Counted from the first letter of the stretch, positions 16,825-26,991 are shown. The stretch: DNA of 64,000 nucleotides from Photobacterium gaetbulicola Gung47 (GCA_000940995.1 CP005974.1:3100001-3164000), one strand, 5' to 3'. A program made the numbers and translations. Notes: generated by a model not told the origin, from the letters alone.

Positions 16825-18714
16825 TTAGTTCGTAGTTGTATCCAACACAGGGTAAGAGACCTTGGCTGCATTGCGCAGTACATCCAATGTCGCCATCACA
16901 TCCTGCTGGGCATGCATCTGCTCAAGCTGCTGCACCATCTGCTGGTCAATGGCATCAGCATCAACATCGGCCTCAACCACTTTGTCCAATGCGATGATCA
17001 GCATATTACCAGCCATATCACGGGTAACACCATATACCGACGCACCAGACTCAGGCTTAGCAAGGCCAAACGCTACTTGAGCCACCAGACGATCCGCGCC
17101 CATGCGGTTAATCAACTCTGGCTCGGAGAAGCTCAGGCCTTCGTCGGCCAGCACAGCCGTGTTGCCGTCACGTAGGGCAGCAACCAGCTCATCAGCCTTG
17201 GCGTTAGCCGCTTCTTCGCCCTTCACGACAGACAGCTGCTGCTTCACTTTGGCAGACACTTCCTCAAATGGCAGCACGACTTCATCGCGAGAGTCATCAA
17301 CACGTACGACAACAACATGCTCAGGGCCGATTTCGACAACATCTGAGTTCAGGCCGTCTTCGCGAACCTCTGGGCTAAACAGCGCCTGCAGGACAGCAGG
17401 ATTTGCCAGTACGCCCGGCGCATCCGACTGAGAGATGAAATCCGTCGTTTGAACCGTTGCCTCTACGGCTTCCGCCGCATCCTCTAACGAATCAGGCATT
17501 TCGAACGCTTTTTCAGCGAGCTGAGTCTGAAGATCGTAGAAAGCTTCTGCTGCACGTTGCTCACGAAGCTCGGCAAGGATTTCATCACGAACGTCAGCGA
17601 ACGCCTTGACCTGTGGCTCTTTGATATCATCCAACTTGATGATGTGGTAACCAAAGTCGGATTCAACCACTCCCGAGATCTCGCCTTTGCCCAGGGCAAA
17701 AGCCGCATCTTCAAAAGCAGGATCCATCACGCCGCGTTCAAACCAGTCAAGCTGACCGCCCTCTTTGCCGCTGAAGGTATCGTCAGAAGACGTTTTGGCC
17801 AGCTCAGCAAAATCAGCGCCGTTGTTCAGCTCGTCAAGCAGGTTTTCGGCTTTGGTTTTGGCCTCGCTGCCTTTGCCTTGAACCAAAATATGGCTTGCCT
17901 GACGCTTCTCGGCAGTACCGTATTTGCTCTGGTTCTCGTCGTAGTAAGCTTTCGCATCGGCTTCAGACACATTCAGGGTCTGCTTCAGGTTAGCCCCCGA
18001 CAGCTCGATGTAAGCCGCTTTCACTTGGTCTGGACGGGTGAATTGCTGTGGGTTCTGCTCGTAGTAAGCCAGCGCTTCTTCGTCTGTGACCTCGGCCTTT
18101 TGGGTAAATTCAGCCACATCCAGGGTCAGGGTGCGGATTTCACGCTCCTGACGCTCCAGCTTGATCAATGCCGTGACTTCGTTGCCTAGCGCAAAGTCAC
18201 TGCCCTGGATAGCCAACAACAGCTGCTGGCGCAGCATATCGGTACGCATAGACTCGGCAAACATGTCTGGAGTGAGACCTGAACGGCGAAGCAGTGCGTT
18301 GTACTGCTCGTTATCAAATGCCCCGTTACGCTGGAATTCTGGCATCGACACAATCGCCTGACGCACCTGCTGATCACTGATGCGCAGACCAAGCTCGTTG
18401 GCGCGCTGCTCAATAAGCAAATCATTGACCATACGGTCTAGCACGCTACGGCGGAACTGCTGCACATACGCAGGGTCACCCATCAGGGTCGAGAAGTAAT
18501 CGCCCAGTTGCGCCTGCATGCGGTTACGTTCGTTCTGGTAAGCCATTTCGAATTCACGCTGGCTAATTTCACGGTCGTCCACTTTCGCCGCAACTTGGTT
18601 ACCGCCACCAGCCAGGTAGCTACCTACCCCTGCAAAAACAAAAGAAAGAATGATCAAGCCAAGGATAATCTTGACCCAAATGCTGCTTGCGCCTTCGCGC
18701 ATACGCTCCATCAT
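16825..18714 (-). CDS. ppiD: Periplasmic folding chaperone PpiD
   Basis: A 629-residue inner-membrane-anchored chaperone of the SurA/PpiD family. It has a short cytoplasmic start, one transmembrane helix (VKIILGLIILSFVFAGVGSYL, residues about 14-34), SurA_N-like helices (NERNRMQAQLGDYF onward) and a parvulin domain around residues 265-360 (QASHILVQGKGSEAK to GYHIIKLDDI). PpiD assists proteins leaving the SecYEG translocon. Gene order hupB-ppiD-comEA is as in V. cholerae. Confidence 0.94.
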   Translation of the reverse strand: MMERMREGASSIWVKIILGLIILSFVFAGVGSYLAGGGNQVAAKVDDREISQREFEMAYQNERNRMQAQLGDYFSTLMGDPAYVQQFRRSVLDRMVNDLLIEQRANELGLRISDQQVRQAIVSMPEFQRNGAFDNEQYNALLRRSGLTPDMFAESMRTDMLRQQLLLAIQGSDFALGNEVTALIKLERQEREIRTLTLDVAEFTQKAEVTDEEALAYYEQNPQQFTRPDQVKAAYIELSGANLKQTLNVSEADAKAYYDENQSKYGTAEKRQASHILVQGKGSEAKTKAENLLDELNNGADFAELAKTSSDDTFSGKEGGQLDWFERGVMDPAFEDAAFALGKGEISGVVESDFGYHIIKLDDIKEPQVKAFADVRDEILAELREQRAAEAFYDLQTQLAEKAFEMPDSLEDAAEAVEATVQTTDFISQSDAPGVLANPAVLQALFSPEVREDGLNSDVVEIGPEHVVVVRVDDSRDEVVLPFEEVSAKVKQQLSVVKGEEAANAKADELVAALRDGNTAVLADEGLSFSEPELINRMGADRLVAQVAFGLAKPESGASVYGVTRDMAGNMLIIALDKVVEADVDADAIDQQMVQQLEQMHAQQDVMATLDVLRNAAKVSYPVLDTTTN

Positions 18715-18868
18715 AATTTGCCGTATCTCCTACCTATTCGATTTGGCATGGTAATACCAACCTGTGATAAGCCTAATATAGACCCTTCGAAATCACAGCT
18801 TACCGGTATTGATATTAGTGAAGAATGCTAACAGGCGAAGACCTGAAAAATTCACACTTTTCCAAAGT

Positions 18869-18895
18869 AAAAAAAGCGCACCAACAGGATGCGCC
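18869..18895 (-). terminator. Terminator of hupB
   Basis: On the minus strand GCGCATCC... closes with TGCGC and is followed by seven T. The stem is about five base pairs with a GC-rich foot. Confidence 0.75.
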
Positions 18896-18973
18896 CTTTA
18901 TCATGCCAGATTGCCCATTAAGACAACCTGAATGCTCGTTTGTTCAAACAAACTGGCGGGCAGTGCCCTTCGC

Positions 18974-19246
18974 TTAGTTTACAGAATCTTTAAGCGCTTT
19001 ACCTGCTTTAAAGCCAGGTACTTTAGCCGCTGCAATCTGAATCTCTTCACCAGTCTGTGGGTTACGACCGGTACGCGCTGCACGCTCGCGTACAGAGAAA
19101 GTACCGAAGCCAACAAGCGCTACCTGATCACCTTCTTTTAGGCTCTCAGACACGGCGTCAATGAATGCATCCAGTGCACGACCCGCAGACGCTTTAGAGA
19201 TATCTGCATTTTCAGCGATTTTATCAACTAGTTGAGTTTTGTTCAC
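18974..19246 (-). CDS. hupB: DNA-binding protein HU-beta
   Basis: A 90-residue HU protein with the full family length: MNKTQLVDKIAENADISKAS, the GFGTFSVRERAARTGRNPQTG DNA-binding arm and the C-terminal KVPGFKAGKALKDSVN. A nucleoid-organising, non-specific DNA binder. It lies between lon and ppiD as in other Vibrionaceae and Enterobacterales, each gene separated by a terminator. Confidence 0.97.
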   Translation of the reverse strand: MNKTQLVDKIAENADISKASAGRALDAFIDAVSESLKEGDQVALVGFGTFSVRERAARTGRNPQTGEEIQIAAAKVPGFKAGKALKDSVN

Positions 19247-19408
19247 GATCTATCCCCTCTATGAACCTTATCCGCTTGGAGCCTTCATGGCAAAAATTAC
19301 AACACGGACAAAAAGAATTAATTTCAGTATATCAACACCGAACCCAAGTTCACGTGTAGACGTTGATTTTATTGAGCTAACGGCAAATTAGGACTCACTT
19401 ATAGCCAC

Positions 19409-19450
19409 ACAAAAAAACGCTGACAAGGTTTTTATCCCCGAAAGCGTCTT
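19409..19450 (-). terminator. Possible terminator of lon
   Basis: On the minus strand AGACGCT pairs imperfectly with AGCGTTT across a roughly 20-base loop and is followed by seven T, a few bases after the lon stop. Confidence 0.55.
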
Positions 19451-19458
19451 TTCATATC

Positions 19459-21831
19459 TTAACTTTGCTGCACGTCACTATTTTGGGCGTTCACCAGCTC
19501 GATACCGGTTGGATTATTCTGCAGTGCAACGGTCAGCACTTCATCAATCCAACGTACCGGTCTTACTTCCAAATCGGCAATCACGTTATCTGGGATCTCC
19601 TCCAGATCGCGCTCATTTTCCTTCGGAATAAGCACCGTTTTGATACCGCCGCGGTGAGCTGCAAGTAATTTTTCTTTCAGGCCACCGATAGGCAGCACTT
19701 CGCCACGCAGCGTGATTTCACCCGTCATGGCGACATCACCGCGTACCGGGTTTCCGGTCAGGCTAGAAACCAGTGCGGTACACATGGCGATACCCGCACT
19801 TGGGCCGTCCTTCGGCGTGGCACCTTCAGGAACGTGAACATGGATATCACGCTTCTCGTAGAAGTCAGGAGCAACCCCCAAACGCTCGGCACGGGTACGG
19901 ACAACCGTCATCGCCGCCTGAATCGATTCCTGCATCACATCCCCGAGCGAACCGGTATATGTCAGCTTGCCTTTACCCGGCATCGACTCGGTCTCGATGG
20001 TCAGCAGATCACCACCAACTTCGGTCCATGCAAGGCCGGTAACCTGACCGATACGATTGTTCTCTTCCGCCTTACCGTAGTCAAAGCGCTGAACCCCCAG
20101 GTACTGTTTCAGGTTGTCCTGAGTGATAACCACTTTCTTGGTCTCTGGGTTGAGCAGGATTTCTTTCACTGCCTTGCGGCACAGCTTGGAGACTTCACGC
20201 TCTAGGCTACGTACGCCCGCCTCGCGGGTGTAGTAGCGGATAATCCCGATCAGCGCCGAGTCATCAACATCGATCTCGTTAGGCTTGAGGCCATTGCGCT
20301 TGATTTGCTTCTCTAGCAGGTGACGCTTGGCAATGTTGAGCTTCTCGTCTTCGGTGTAACCAGACAGACGGATCACTTCCATACGGTCAAGTAGCGGCCC
20401 TGGGATGTTCATTGAGTTCGACGTCGCGACAAACATCACATCAGACAGATCGTAGTCCACCTCGAGGTAGTGATCGTTGAAGGCATTGTTCTGCTCCGGA
20501 TCCAGCACTTCCAATAGTGCCGAAGCCGGGTCGCCACGCATATCCGATGACATCTTGTCGATTTCATCGAGCAGGAACAGCGGGTTCTTCACTTCAACCT
20601 TGGACATTTTCTGGATCAGTTTGCCCGGCATCGAGCCGATATAGGTACGGCGGTGACCACGGATTTCCGCTTCGTCACGCACCCCACCCAACGCCATGCG
20701 AACGTATTTACGGCCAGTAGCAGCTGCAATTGACTGGCCCAGGGAGGTCTTACCTACACCAGGAGGACCCACCAGACACAGGATAGGGCCTTTAAGTTTA
20801 TTGATTCGGCTCTGTACCGCCAAGTACTCAAGGATGCGCTCCTTGACACGCTCAAGGCCATAGTGGTCGGCATTGAGCACTTCTTCGGCCTTGGCCAGGT
20901 TCTTCTTGACCTTAGAGCGCTTGTGCCATGGCACACTCAGCATCCAATCGATATAGCCGCGCACCACCGTTGCCTCAGCGGACATCGGTGACATCATCTT
21001 GAGCTTCTGCAGTTCTTGCTCTGTCTTGTCACGCGCCTCTTTCGGCATCTTCGACTCTTCGATCTTCATCTTCAAAGACTCGAACTCATCCGGCGCATCA
21101 TCCAGCTCACCCAGCTCTTTCTGGATCGCCTTCATCTGCTCGTTGAGGTAGTACTCGCGCTGGCTCTTTTCCATCTGCTTCTTGACGCGGCCACGGATGC
21201 GTTTTTCCACCTGCAGCAAGTCAATTTCAGACTCCATCATTGCCATCAAGAACTCAAGGCGTTCGACAACATCGATGATTTCCAGCACTTTCTGCTTATC
21301 CGCCAGCTTCAGCGGCATATGGGCAGCAATGGTATCAGCCAGGCGCGCGGCCTCATCAATACCGTTGAGAGACGTCAAGACTTCCGGCGGGATCTTCTTG
21401 TTGAGCTTGATAAAACCTTCGAACTGATTGATCGCCGTGCGAACCAGGACTTCCTGCTCACGCTCGTCCATCTCCTCAGTGACCAGGAACTCAGCTTCGG
21501 CCGTGAAGAACTCATCGTCGCGCAGGTTTTCGACCTTAGCACGCTGCTGGCCTTCCACCAGGACCTTAACCGTACCGTCTGGTAGCTTGAGCAGCTGAAG
21601 AATTGTCGCCACCGTACCGACATCGTACAGATCGGAAATTGAAGGCTCGTCGGTCGCCGCTTCTTTCTGGGCCACCAACAAAATTTGTTTGTTATCATCC
21701 ATCGCCGCTTCAAGGCAGCGAATAGATTTATCCCGGCCTACAAACAATGGAATGACCATATGCGGGTAGACCACCACATCTCGCAGTGGCAGAACGGGGA
21801 TCTCAAGGCGTTCCGAACGCTCCAGGTTCAT
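19459..21831 (-). CDS. lon: ATP-dependent protease Lon
   Basis: A 790-residue AAA+ serine protease with N-terminal substrate domain (PVLPLRDVVVYPHMVIPLF), Walker A GPPGVGKTSLGQSIA, Walker B LFLLDEIDKM, and the Ser-Lys dyad (PKDGPSAGIAM for the serine). It degrades misfolded and regulatory proteins. The start at 21831 (MNLERSERLE) has a GGAAGAGAG ribosome site and matches relatives; a seven-codon upstream extension is unlikely. It follows clpX but has its own heat-shock-type promoter. Confidence 0.97.
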   Translation of the reverse strand: MNLERSERLEIPVLPLRDVVVYPHMVIPLFVGRDKSIRCLEAAMDDNKQILLVAQKEAATDEPSISDLYDVGTVATILQLLKLPDGTVKVLVEGQQRAKVENLRDDEFFTAEAEFLVTEEMDEREQEVLVRTAINQFEGFIKLNKKIPPEVLTSLNGIDEAARLADTIAAHMPLKLADKQKVLEIIDVVERLEFLMAMMESEIDLLQVEKRIRGRVKKQMEKSQREYYLNEQMKAIQKELGELDDAPDEFESLKMKIEESKMPKEARDKTEQELQKLKMMSPMSAEATVVRGYIDWMLSVPWHKRSKVKKNLAKAEEVLNADHYGLERVKERILEYLAVQSRINKLKGPILCLVGPPGVGKTSLGQSIAAATGRKYVRMALGGVRDEAEIRGHRRTYIGSMPGKLIQKMSKVEVKNPLFLLDEIDKMSSDMRGDPASALLEVLDPEQNNAFNDHYLEVDYDLSDVMFVATSNSMNIPGPLLDRMEVIRLSGYTEDEKLNIAKRHLLEKQIKRNGLKPNEIDVDDSALIGIIRYYTREAGVRSLEREVSKLCRKAVKEILLNPETKKVVITQDNLKQYLGVQRFDYGKAEENNRIGQVTGLAWTEVGGDLLTIETESMPGKGKLTYTGSLGDVMQESIQAAMTVVRTRAERLGVAPDFYEKRDIHVHVPEGATPKDGPSAGIAMCTALVSSLTGNPVRGDVAMTGEITLRGEVLPIGGLKEKLLAAHRGGIKTVLIPKENERDLEEIPDNVIADLEVRPVRWIDEVLTVALQNNPTGIELVNAQNSDVQQS

Positions 21832-21866
21832 ATTTTTCTCTCTTCCGTTCACTCTTATTACTGAGT

Positions 21867-21894
21867 ATATGGGGGCATGGGCACAAGATTCAAC
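21867..21894 (-). promoter_or_regulatory. Candidate sigma-32 promoter of lon
   Basis: On the minus strand GTTGAA (-35) is followed after about 13-14 bases by CCCCATAT (-10), close to the sigma-32 consensus CTTGAA / CCCCATNT. It ends about 35 bases before the lon ATG, consistent with lon being a heat-shock gene in relatives. Confidence 0.75.
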
Positions 21895-21913
21895 GGGATA
21901 TGTATCAGAAAAT

Positions 21914-21942
21914 AAAAAAGGAGGCGATAGCCTCCTTTTTTT
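21914..21942 (-). terminator. Terminator of clpX (can act both ways)
   Basis: GGAGGC and GCCTCC pair around GATA, flanked by A6 on the left and T7 on the right. It lies 19 bases past the clpX stop. Confidence 0.9.
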
Positions 21943-21960
21943 GACCGTACTGGGCAGATT

Positions 21961-23241
21961 TTACTCAGCGCCTGCAGCTTGGCTTTCGGTGTTCTCATAA
22001 ATCAGCAGAGGCTCAGATTCGCCTTTAATCACTGATTCATCAATCACAACCTTGCTCACGCCTTCTGCTGAAGGTAGCTCGTACATGGTATCAAGCAGAA
22101 CCGCTTCAACGATAGAGCGCAAACCACGCGCGCCGGTCTTGCGTTCCATTGCCTTGCGGGCAATCGCAACCAAGGCGTCGTCACGGAATTCAAGCTCGAC
22201 GTTTTCCAGCTCAAGAAGTGCCGCGTACTGTTTTGTCAGCGCATTCTTCGGCTCACGCAAGATCTGAACCAGTGCATCTTCGTCCAGCTCGTTGAGAATC
22301 GCGGTCACCGGAAGACGACCAATGAATTCTGGGATCAGGCCGTATTTCACCAGATCTTCAGGCTCAACCTGCTCGAACAAGTCACTCAACGTACGCGACT
22401 GATCTTTAGAGCGGACATCCGCACCAAAGCCGATCCCCGTACCGGTAGCAACACGCTGATCAACCACCTTGTCCAAACCGGCAAACGCACCGCCACAGAT
22501 GAACAGGATTTTTGACGTATCCACTTGCAGGAATTCCTGCTGAGGGTGCTTACGACCACCTTGTGGTGGTACCGACGCTACCGTACCTTCAATCAGCTTC
22601 AACAATGCTTGCTGAACACCTTCACCCGAGACATCTCGGGTAATTGATGGGTTGTCTGACTTACGGGAGATCTTGTCGATCTCATCGATGTACACAATGC
22701 CGCGCTCGGCCTTGGCTACATCGTAATCACATTTCTGCAGCAGCTTCTGGATGATGTTCTCAACATCCTCCCCCACGTAACCGGCTTCGGTCAGTGTGGT
22801 GGCATCCGCCATGGTGAACGGTACATCCAGCATACGTGCTAATGTTTCTGCCAGTAGCGTTTTACCGCTACCTGTCGGGCCGATCAACAGGATGTTACTC
22901 TTGCCCAACTCAACACCGTCACTATTGGTATCGCCGTTGCGAAGACGCTTGTAGTGGTTGTAAACCGCTACCGCGAGTACTTTCTTCGCATGAGACTGAC
23001 CAATAACGTATTCATCCAGGTTTGCACGAATTTCCTGTGGTGTCGGAAGTTCATTGCCATCACGCTTAGGCATTACTTCTTTGATTTCTTCACGAATGAT
23101 GTCGTTGCACAGGTCAACACATTCATCGCAAATATACACAGAAGGGCCTGCAATCAGCTTGCGAACTTCATGCTGACTTTTGCCGCAGAAAGAGCAGTAC
23201 AGCAGTTTTCCACTACCACTCTCTTTTCGCTTATCTGTCAT
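21961..23241 (-). CDS. clpX: ClpX, ATPase subunit of ClpXP
   Basis: A 426-residue AAA+ unfoldase. It has the four-Cys zinc domain (CSFCGKSQHEV to CDECVDLC), Walker A GPTGSGKTLLAETLA, pore loop GYVGEDVE, Walker B IVYIDEIDKI and the GIGFGADV loop that docks onto ClpP. It recognises ssrA-tagged and other substrates and feeds them to ClpP. clpP lies 164 bases upstream on the same strand. Confidence 0.97.
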   Translation of the reverse strand: MTDKRKESGSGKLLYCSFCGKSQHEVRKLIAGPSVYICDECVDLCNDIIREEIKEVMPKRDGNELPTPQEIRANLDEYVIGQSHAKKVLAVAVYNHYKRLRNGDTNSDGVELGKSNILLIGPTGSGKTLLAETLARMLDVPFTMADATTLTEAGYVGEDVENIIQKLLQKCDYDVAKAERGIVYIDEIDKISRKSDNPSITRDVSGEGVQQALLKLIEGTVASVPPQGGRKHPQQEFLQVDTSKILFICGGAFAGLDKVVDQRVATGTGIGFGADVRSKDQSRTLSDLFEQVEPEDLVKYGLIPEFIGRLPVTAILNELDEDALVQILREPKNALTKQYAALLELENVELEFRDDALVAIARKAMERKTGARGLRSIVEAVLLDTMYELPSAEGVSKVVIDESVIKGESEPLLIYENTESQAAGAE

Positions 23242-23405
23242 TCGCTAACCTCTTTTCGGGTCTTACCCCATCATTGCCTTTGTTTTGAGTGTATAACAAC
23301 TCAAGTCTTTTTGCTCCGTGCAAGCCGCTAAGTCGCTGCACGGAAGCCAAAAAAACCTAGGGTCTATTTATCTTTCGCGGTAAATACTCGAAAGGTTAAC
23401 AGGCC

Positions 23406-24029
23406 CTAATCGCGGTGACTCAAAACTGCGTCGACCAAGCCGTATTCTACAGCCTGTTCTGCCGACATAAAGTTATCACGATCCGTATCGCGCTCAACCA
23501 CTTCCAGTGGCTGGCCGGTGTGCTCTGCAAGCAAACCGTTCAAGCGCTGTTTGATCGTTAGGATTTCCTGAGCATGGATCTGGATATCAGAAGCCTGGCC
23601 CTGGAAGCCACCCAGCGGCTGGTGAATCATCACGCGCGAGTTCGGTAAGCAGTAGCGCTTACCTTTGGCACCGCCTGCCAGCAGGAAAGCACCCATAGAG
23701 CACGCCTGACCCATACACACAGTACTGACGTTCGGCTTGATGAACTGCATGGTGTCGTAAATTGACATACCTGCGGTCACCGATCCGCCCGGTGAGTTGA
23801 TGTACAGGAAAATATCCTTGTCTGGGTTTTCAGATTCAAGGAACAGAAGCTGCGCAACGACTAGGTTGGCCATATGATCCTCAACCTGACCAGTCAGGAA
23901 GATCACACGCTCTTTCAATAGTCGGGAATAGATGTCGTAGGAACGTTCACCACGAGAAGTCTGCTCGACCACCATAGGAACCAGCGCATCCAAAATCGGC
24001 GACATGGCGTTTTTTTCTTGGTAGCTCAT
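23406..24029 (-). CDS. clpP: ClpP, proteolytic subunit
   Basis: A 207-residue serine protease with the catalytic Ser in GQACSMGAFLLAGG, His in MIHQPLGGFQGQASD and Asp in RDTDRDNFMSAEQA. It forms the tetradecameric barrel used by ClpX and ClpA. The N-terminal propeptide is short. It is followed by clpX and preceded by tig, all on the minus strand. Confidence 0.97.
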   Translation of the reverse strand: MSYQEKNAMSPILDALVPMVVEQTSRGERSYDIYSRLLKERVIFLTGQVEDHMANLVVAQLLFLESENPDKDIFLYINSPGGSVTAGMSIYDTMQFIKPNVSTVCMGQACSMGAFLLAGGAKGKRYCLPNSRVMIHQPLGGFQGQASDIQIHAQEILTIKQRLNGLLAEHTGQPLEVVERDTDRDNFMSAEQAVEYGLVDAVLSHRD

Positions 24030-24136
24030 AACGTTATTTCCCTAAAATAAATGGCCCGAATGAAATTACTCTCACACGGACCATTGTTAGCAGAAGATTT
24101 GAAGTAAAGTCAAATCCCTACAGTAATTTCAGCAAA

Positions 24137-25438
24137 TTATGCAGCAGGCTGGTTCATTAGCTCGTTGAAGCTAACTTCTTTCTCAGAAACCTGAGCTTTA
24201 GCCAGTAGCGCATCGATCGCTTGCTCTTCTAGAGCAACGTTGCGCATGTTGTTCATCATCTGCTCGTTCTTCTCGTAGTAAGCAACAACTTCTGTTGGAT
24301 CTTCGTACGCAGAAGCCATTTCAGCGATGATCGCTTTAACGCGCTCTTCATCAGCTTTTAGCTCTTCAGACTTGATCACTTCACCTAGAAGTAGGCCAAC
24401 AACTACGCGACGCTTAGCTTGCTCTTCGAATAGCTCACGTGGAAGCTCAGGAGCGTTAGCCGCATCACCGCCGAAGCGCTGAGTTGCCTGCTGGCGTAGA
24501 ACGTTGATTTCCTGGTCGATAAGTGCAGCAGGAACAGTGATGTCGTTCTGCTCAACTAGGCCGTTTAGAACCTGATCTTTGATGCGGTTCTTAACAGCTT
24601 GCTTCAGCTCGCGCTCCATGTTCTTACGAACTTCAGCTTTCAGGCCTTCTACAGAACCGTCTTCAACACCGAACTTAGCTACGAACTCTTCAGTAAGCTC
24701 TGGCAGTTCCTGAGCTTCAACTTTGTGTAGTTTGATAGCGAAAGTTGCTGCTTTACCTTTTAGGTTTTCAGCGTGGTAATCTTCTGGGAAAGTCACTTCT
24801 AGAGAGAACTCTTCGCCTGCTTTCTTACCCACGATACCGTCTTCGAAACCTGGGATCATGCGGCCCTGGCCCATTGCAAGCGCGAAGCCTTCAGCTTTAC
24901 CGCCTTCGAACTCTTCACCGTCGATAGAACCCGTGAAGTCGATAGTTACGCGGCTGTCAGCAACGGCAGCTTCTTCAACTTCGCTCCAAGTCGCCTGCTG
25001 CTTGCGAAGCGTTTCTAGCATAGTGTCAACGTCTTCGTCTTTCACTTCTACTGCTGGCTTCTCAACAGTGATGTTTTCAAGGCCTGCTAGCTCGATCTCT
25101 GGGAAGATTTCGAAAGACGCTTTGAATACTAGATCTTTACCTTCAGCGATTTCAACTGGAGTGAACGTTGGTGCGCCAGCTGGGTTAATTTTCTCTTTAA
25201 CGATCGCTTCGATGTAGTGACGCTGCATCACTTCACCTAGGATGTCCTGACGAACAGACGCGCCGAACATACGAGCAACCATTTTGATCGGTGCTTTACC
25301 TGGACGGAAACCATCGAAACGACGATTCTTAGCAATTTTCTTCAGCTCAGCGGTTACAGCGTCTTCGATGTTTGCAGCTGGAACTGTGATAGTTAGATGG
25401 CGTTCTAGACCTTCAGTGGTTTCAACGGTAACTTGCAT
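24137..25438 (-). CDS. tig: Trigger factor
   Basis: A 433-residue ribosome-bound chaperone and prolyl isomerase. The ribosome-docking signature GFRPGKAPIKMV is in the N-domain, an FKBP-type domain covers roughly residues 150-245, and the rest is the helical C-domain. The start at 25438 (MQVTVETTEG) follows a GAGGT ribosome site; a five-codon extension exists upstream. A small GATTTGA/TCAAATC hairpin lies between tig and clpP. Confidence 0.97.
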   Translation of the reverse strand: MQVTVETTEGLERHLTITVPAANIEDAVTAELKKIAKNRRFDGFRPGKAPIKMVARMFGASVRQDILGEVMQRHYIEAIVKEKINPAGAPTFTPVEIAEGKDLVFKASFEIFPEIELAGLENITVEKPAVEVKDEDVDTMLETLRKQQATWSEVEEAAVADSRVTIDFTGSIDGEEFEGGKAEGFALAMGQGRMIPGFEDGIVGKKAGEEFSLEVTFPEDYHAENLKGKAATFAIKLHKVEAQELPELTEEFVAKFGVEDGSVEGLKAEVRKNMERELKQAVKNRIKDQVLNGLVEQNDITVPAALIDQEINVLRQQATQRFGGDAANAPELPRELFEEQAKRRVVVGLLLGEVIKSEELKADEERVKAIIAEMASAYEDPTEVVAYYEKNEQMMNNMRNVALEEQAIDALLAKAQVSEKEVSFNELMNQPAA

Positions 25439-25898
25439 TTTATTTAACCTCAAAACTTACTCAGTGCTACCTGAGTGGTGTTGCCGATCAGTCGTACTGA
25501 CGGTGGCATCCTTTTCGTGTTATGGCTGGCAACCACACCAAAACCATAACGCCTTAATTCTGATAGTTCCTGCTTTCGCGGGCTTGAACTCACCCGGCCA
25601 GGGACTAAAAACGCGGTATTATAGCGATCCTCAGCCCCGTCGTCGAGACAGAGCGGCCGCACCGCAATCAAACCTTTCACACAAGATAGGGGCAAAAATT
25701 CCATTTACAAGGGAAAAGCCCAAAAAAATCGGTTCCTTTTACGTTTTTTTGACCGTAGGCGTTTTTAACTGCCTCTTTTACCGCCTAAATGCCGAATTTT
25801 TACCGCAATCCCCTCCCCCATCGCTAGCAGGAAAATAACCATGATCCCTCGTGCATATCGGTACGTACTCTTTTAGGTGATGTCACGGGGAAATCTGG
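25439..25898. other. Divergent promoter region, tig / SDR gene
   Basis: A 460-base gap with no credible ORF, RNA gene or tandem repeat that I can see. It must hold the tig promoter (minus strand) and the promoter of the SDR gene (plus strand). Confidence 0.5.
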
Positions 25899-26654
25899 AT
25901 GACAGTGGAAAAAAAGAAAGTTTGGGTTGTCGGGGCTAACGGCGGGCTGGGGTTAGCCCTGTGCCAGCATCTTGTGGCGCAAGGCCACCAAGTCACTGCC
26001 CTCTCCCGCAGTCCGTCCACGGCCCTGCAGCAGCTGCAAGGCCGTCATAGCGGCCAAATGGCGACCGTCGTGGGAGATATTTGCCAGCCAGGATCGCAAG
26101 CCATCCCGCAACTATCAGCCCTCTTCGCCCGCTGCGGCCTCCCGGACTGGACACTCAATGCATCAGGGTTGCTGCATGCTGCAGGCGCTGACAAAATGCC
26201 GGAGAAGCGCCTATCCCAACTGACCCCGTCGTTCCTTGCCGCGAACATCCAAGCCAATACCTACACCAGCATTGCTATTGCGCAGTTTCTCGACCCACTT
26301 TACACCCGCGAGGATCCATTTCGCCTGGTGTGCCTGTCCGCCATGGTCGGCTCGATCGGCGATAACCGTGCCGGCGGGTGGTACAGCTACAGAATGAGCA
26401 AGGCCGCGCTCAATATGTTTGTCAAAACCCTCAGCATCGAGTGGCAAAGGCGCTACCCCTTCGCCTGCGTGGCAGCGATACATCCCGGGACCACGGACAC
26501 ACCGCTCTCCGCCCCCTTCCAGCACAGCATTAGCCGAGAAAAACTCTACTCGCCAGCGCTCTCTGCCCAGCGGATCTGCCATGTTTTATCAGCCCTCACC
26601 CCTACCGACAGCGGCAATTTCTTCCATTGGGATGGAACGATTCTGCCGTGGTAA
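25899..26654 (+). CDS. Short-chain dehydrogenase/reductase (CsgA-like)
   Basis: A 251-residue SDR enzyme: nucleotide-binding GANGGLGLALCQ at the N-terminus, NASG in the middle, and the catalytic Ser followed by YSYRMSKAAL (YxxxK). Conservation of PGTTDTPLS near the C-terminus places it in the group often called CsgA-like or C-factor. The substrate cannot be inferred. GGGGA precedes the ATG. It is divergent from tig. Confidence 0.85.
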   Translation: MTVEKKKVWVVGANGGLGLALCQHLVAQGHQVTALSRSPSTALQQLQGRHSGQMATVVGDICQPGSQAIPQLSALFARCGLPDWTLNASGLLHAAGADKMPEKRLSQLTPSFLAANIQANTYTSIAIAQFLDPLYTREDPFRLVCLSAMVGSIGDNRAGGWYSYRMSKAALNMFVKTLSIEWQRRYPFACVAAIHPGTTDTPLSAPFQHSISREKLYSPALSAQRICHVLSALTPTDSGNFFHWDGTILPW

Positions 26655-26801
26655 GCAGGTTGGGATCAAAAACAAGCTAAAAGATTCTAAATAGACGACG
26701 GATTGCACAAATTTCAACCACTCACACCTATATGATATTTGTTTTATATTCCCCAAGAGCATGCAGTGACAATCAGGCTGCACAAGATAAAGGACAAGAC
26801 G

Positions 26802-26966
26802 ATGAAAAGGAACAAGGCAACCGTGATCGCCTCATGGCAACCTGCCAACGAACGTGAGCAACAAGCATTGAGACAGTTTCTGATGGGTGAAATTGCTGGA
26901 TGCAGTAAACAACATCAAGGCGGCACAGGAAAAACCGGGATGGATACGGGACGGTTGATTCGTTAG
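26802..26966 (+). CDS. Small hypothetical protein, 54 residues
   Basis: A short, charged, Gln/Lys/Arg-rich frame starting MKRNKATVIASWQPANERE. The start at 26802 is chosen because AAAGGA lies seven to eight bases upstream; an in-frame ATG at 26739 lacks such a site. No family is recognised. It sits between the SDR gene and the convergent tRNA-Arg gene. The ribosome site is the main argument for it being real. Confidence 0.4.
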   Translation: MKRNKATVIASWQPANEREQQALRQFLMGEIAGCSKQHQGGTGKTGMDTGRLIR

Positions 26967-26991
26967 CTATAAGATACATAGAGAAGGGAAA

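Noticed and set aside
25450..25704. 84-codon minus-strand frame upstream of tig
   Set aside because: No family and no ribosome site; it overlaps the tig promoter region.
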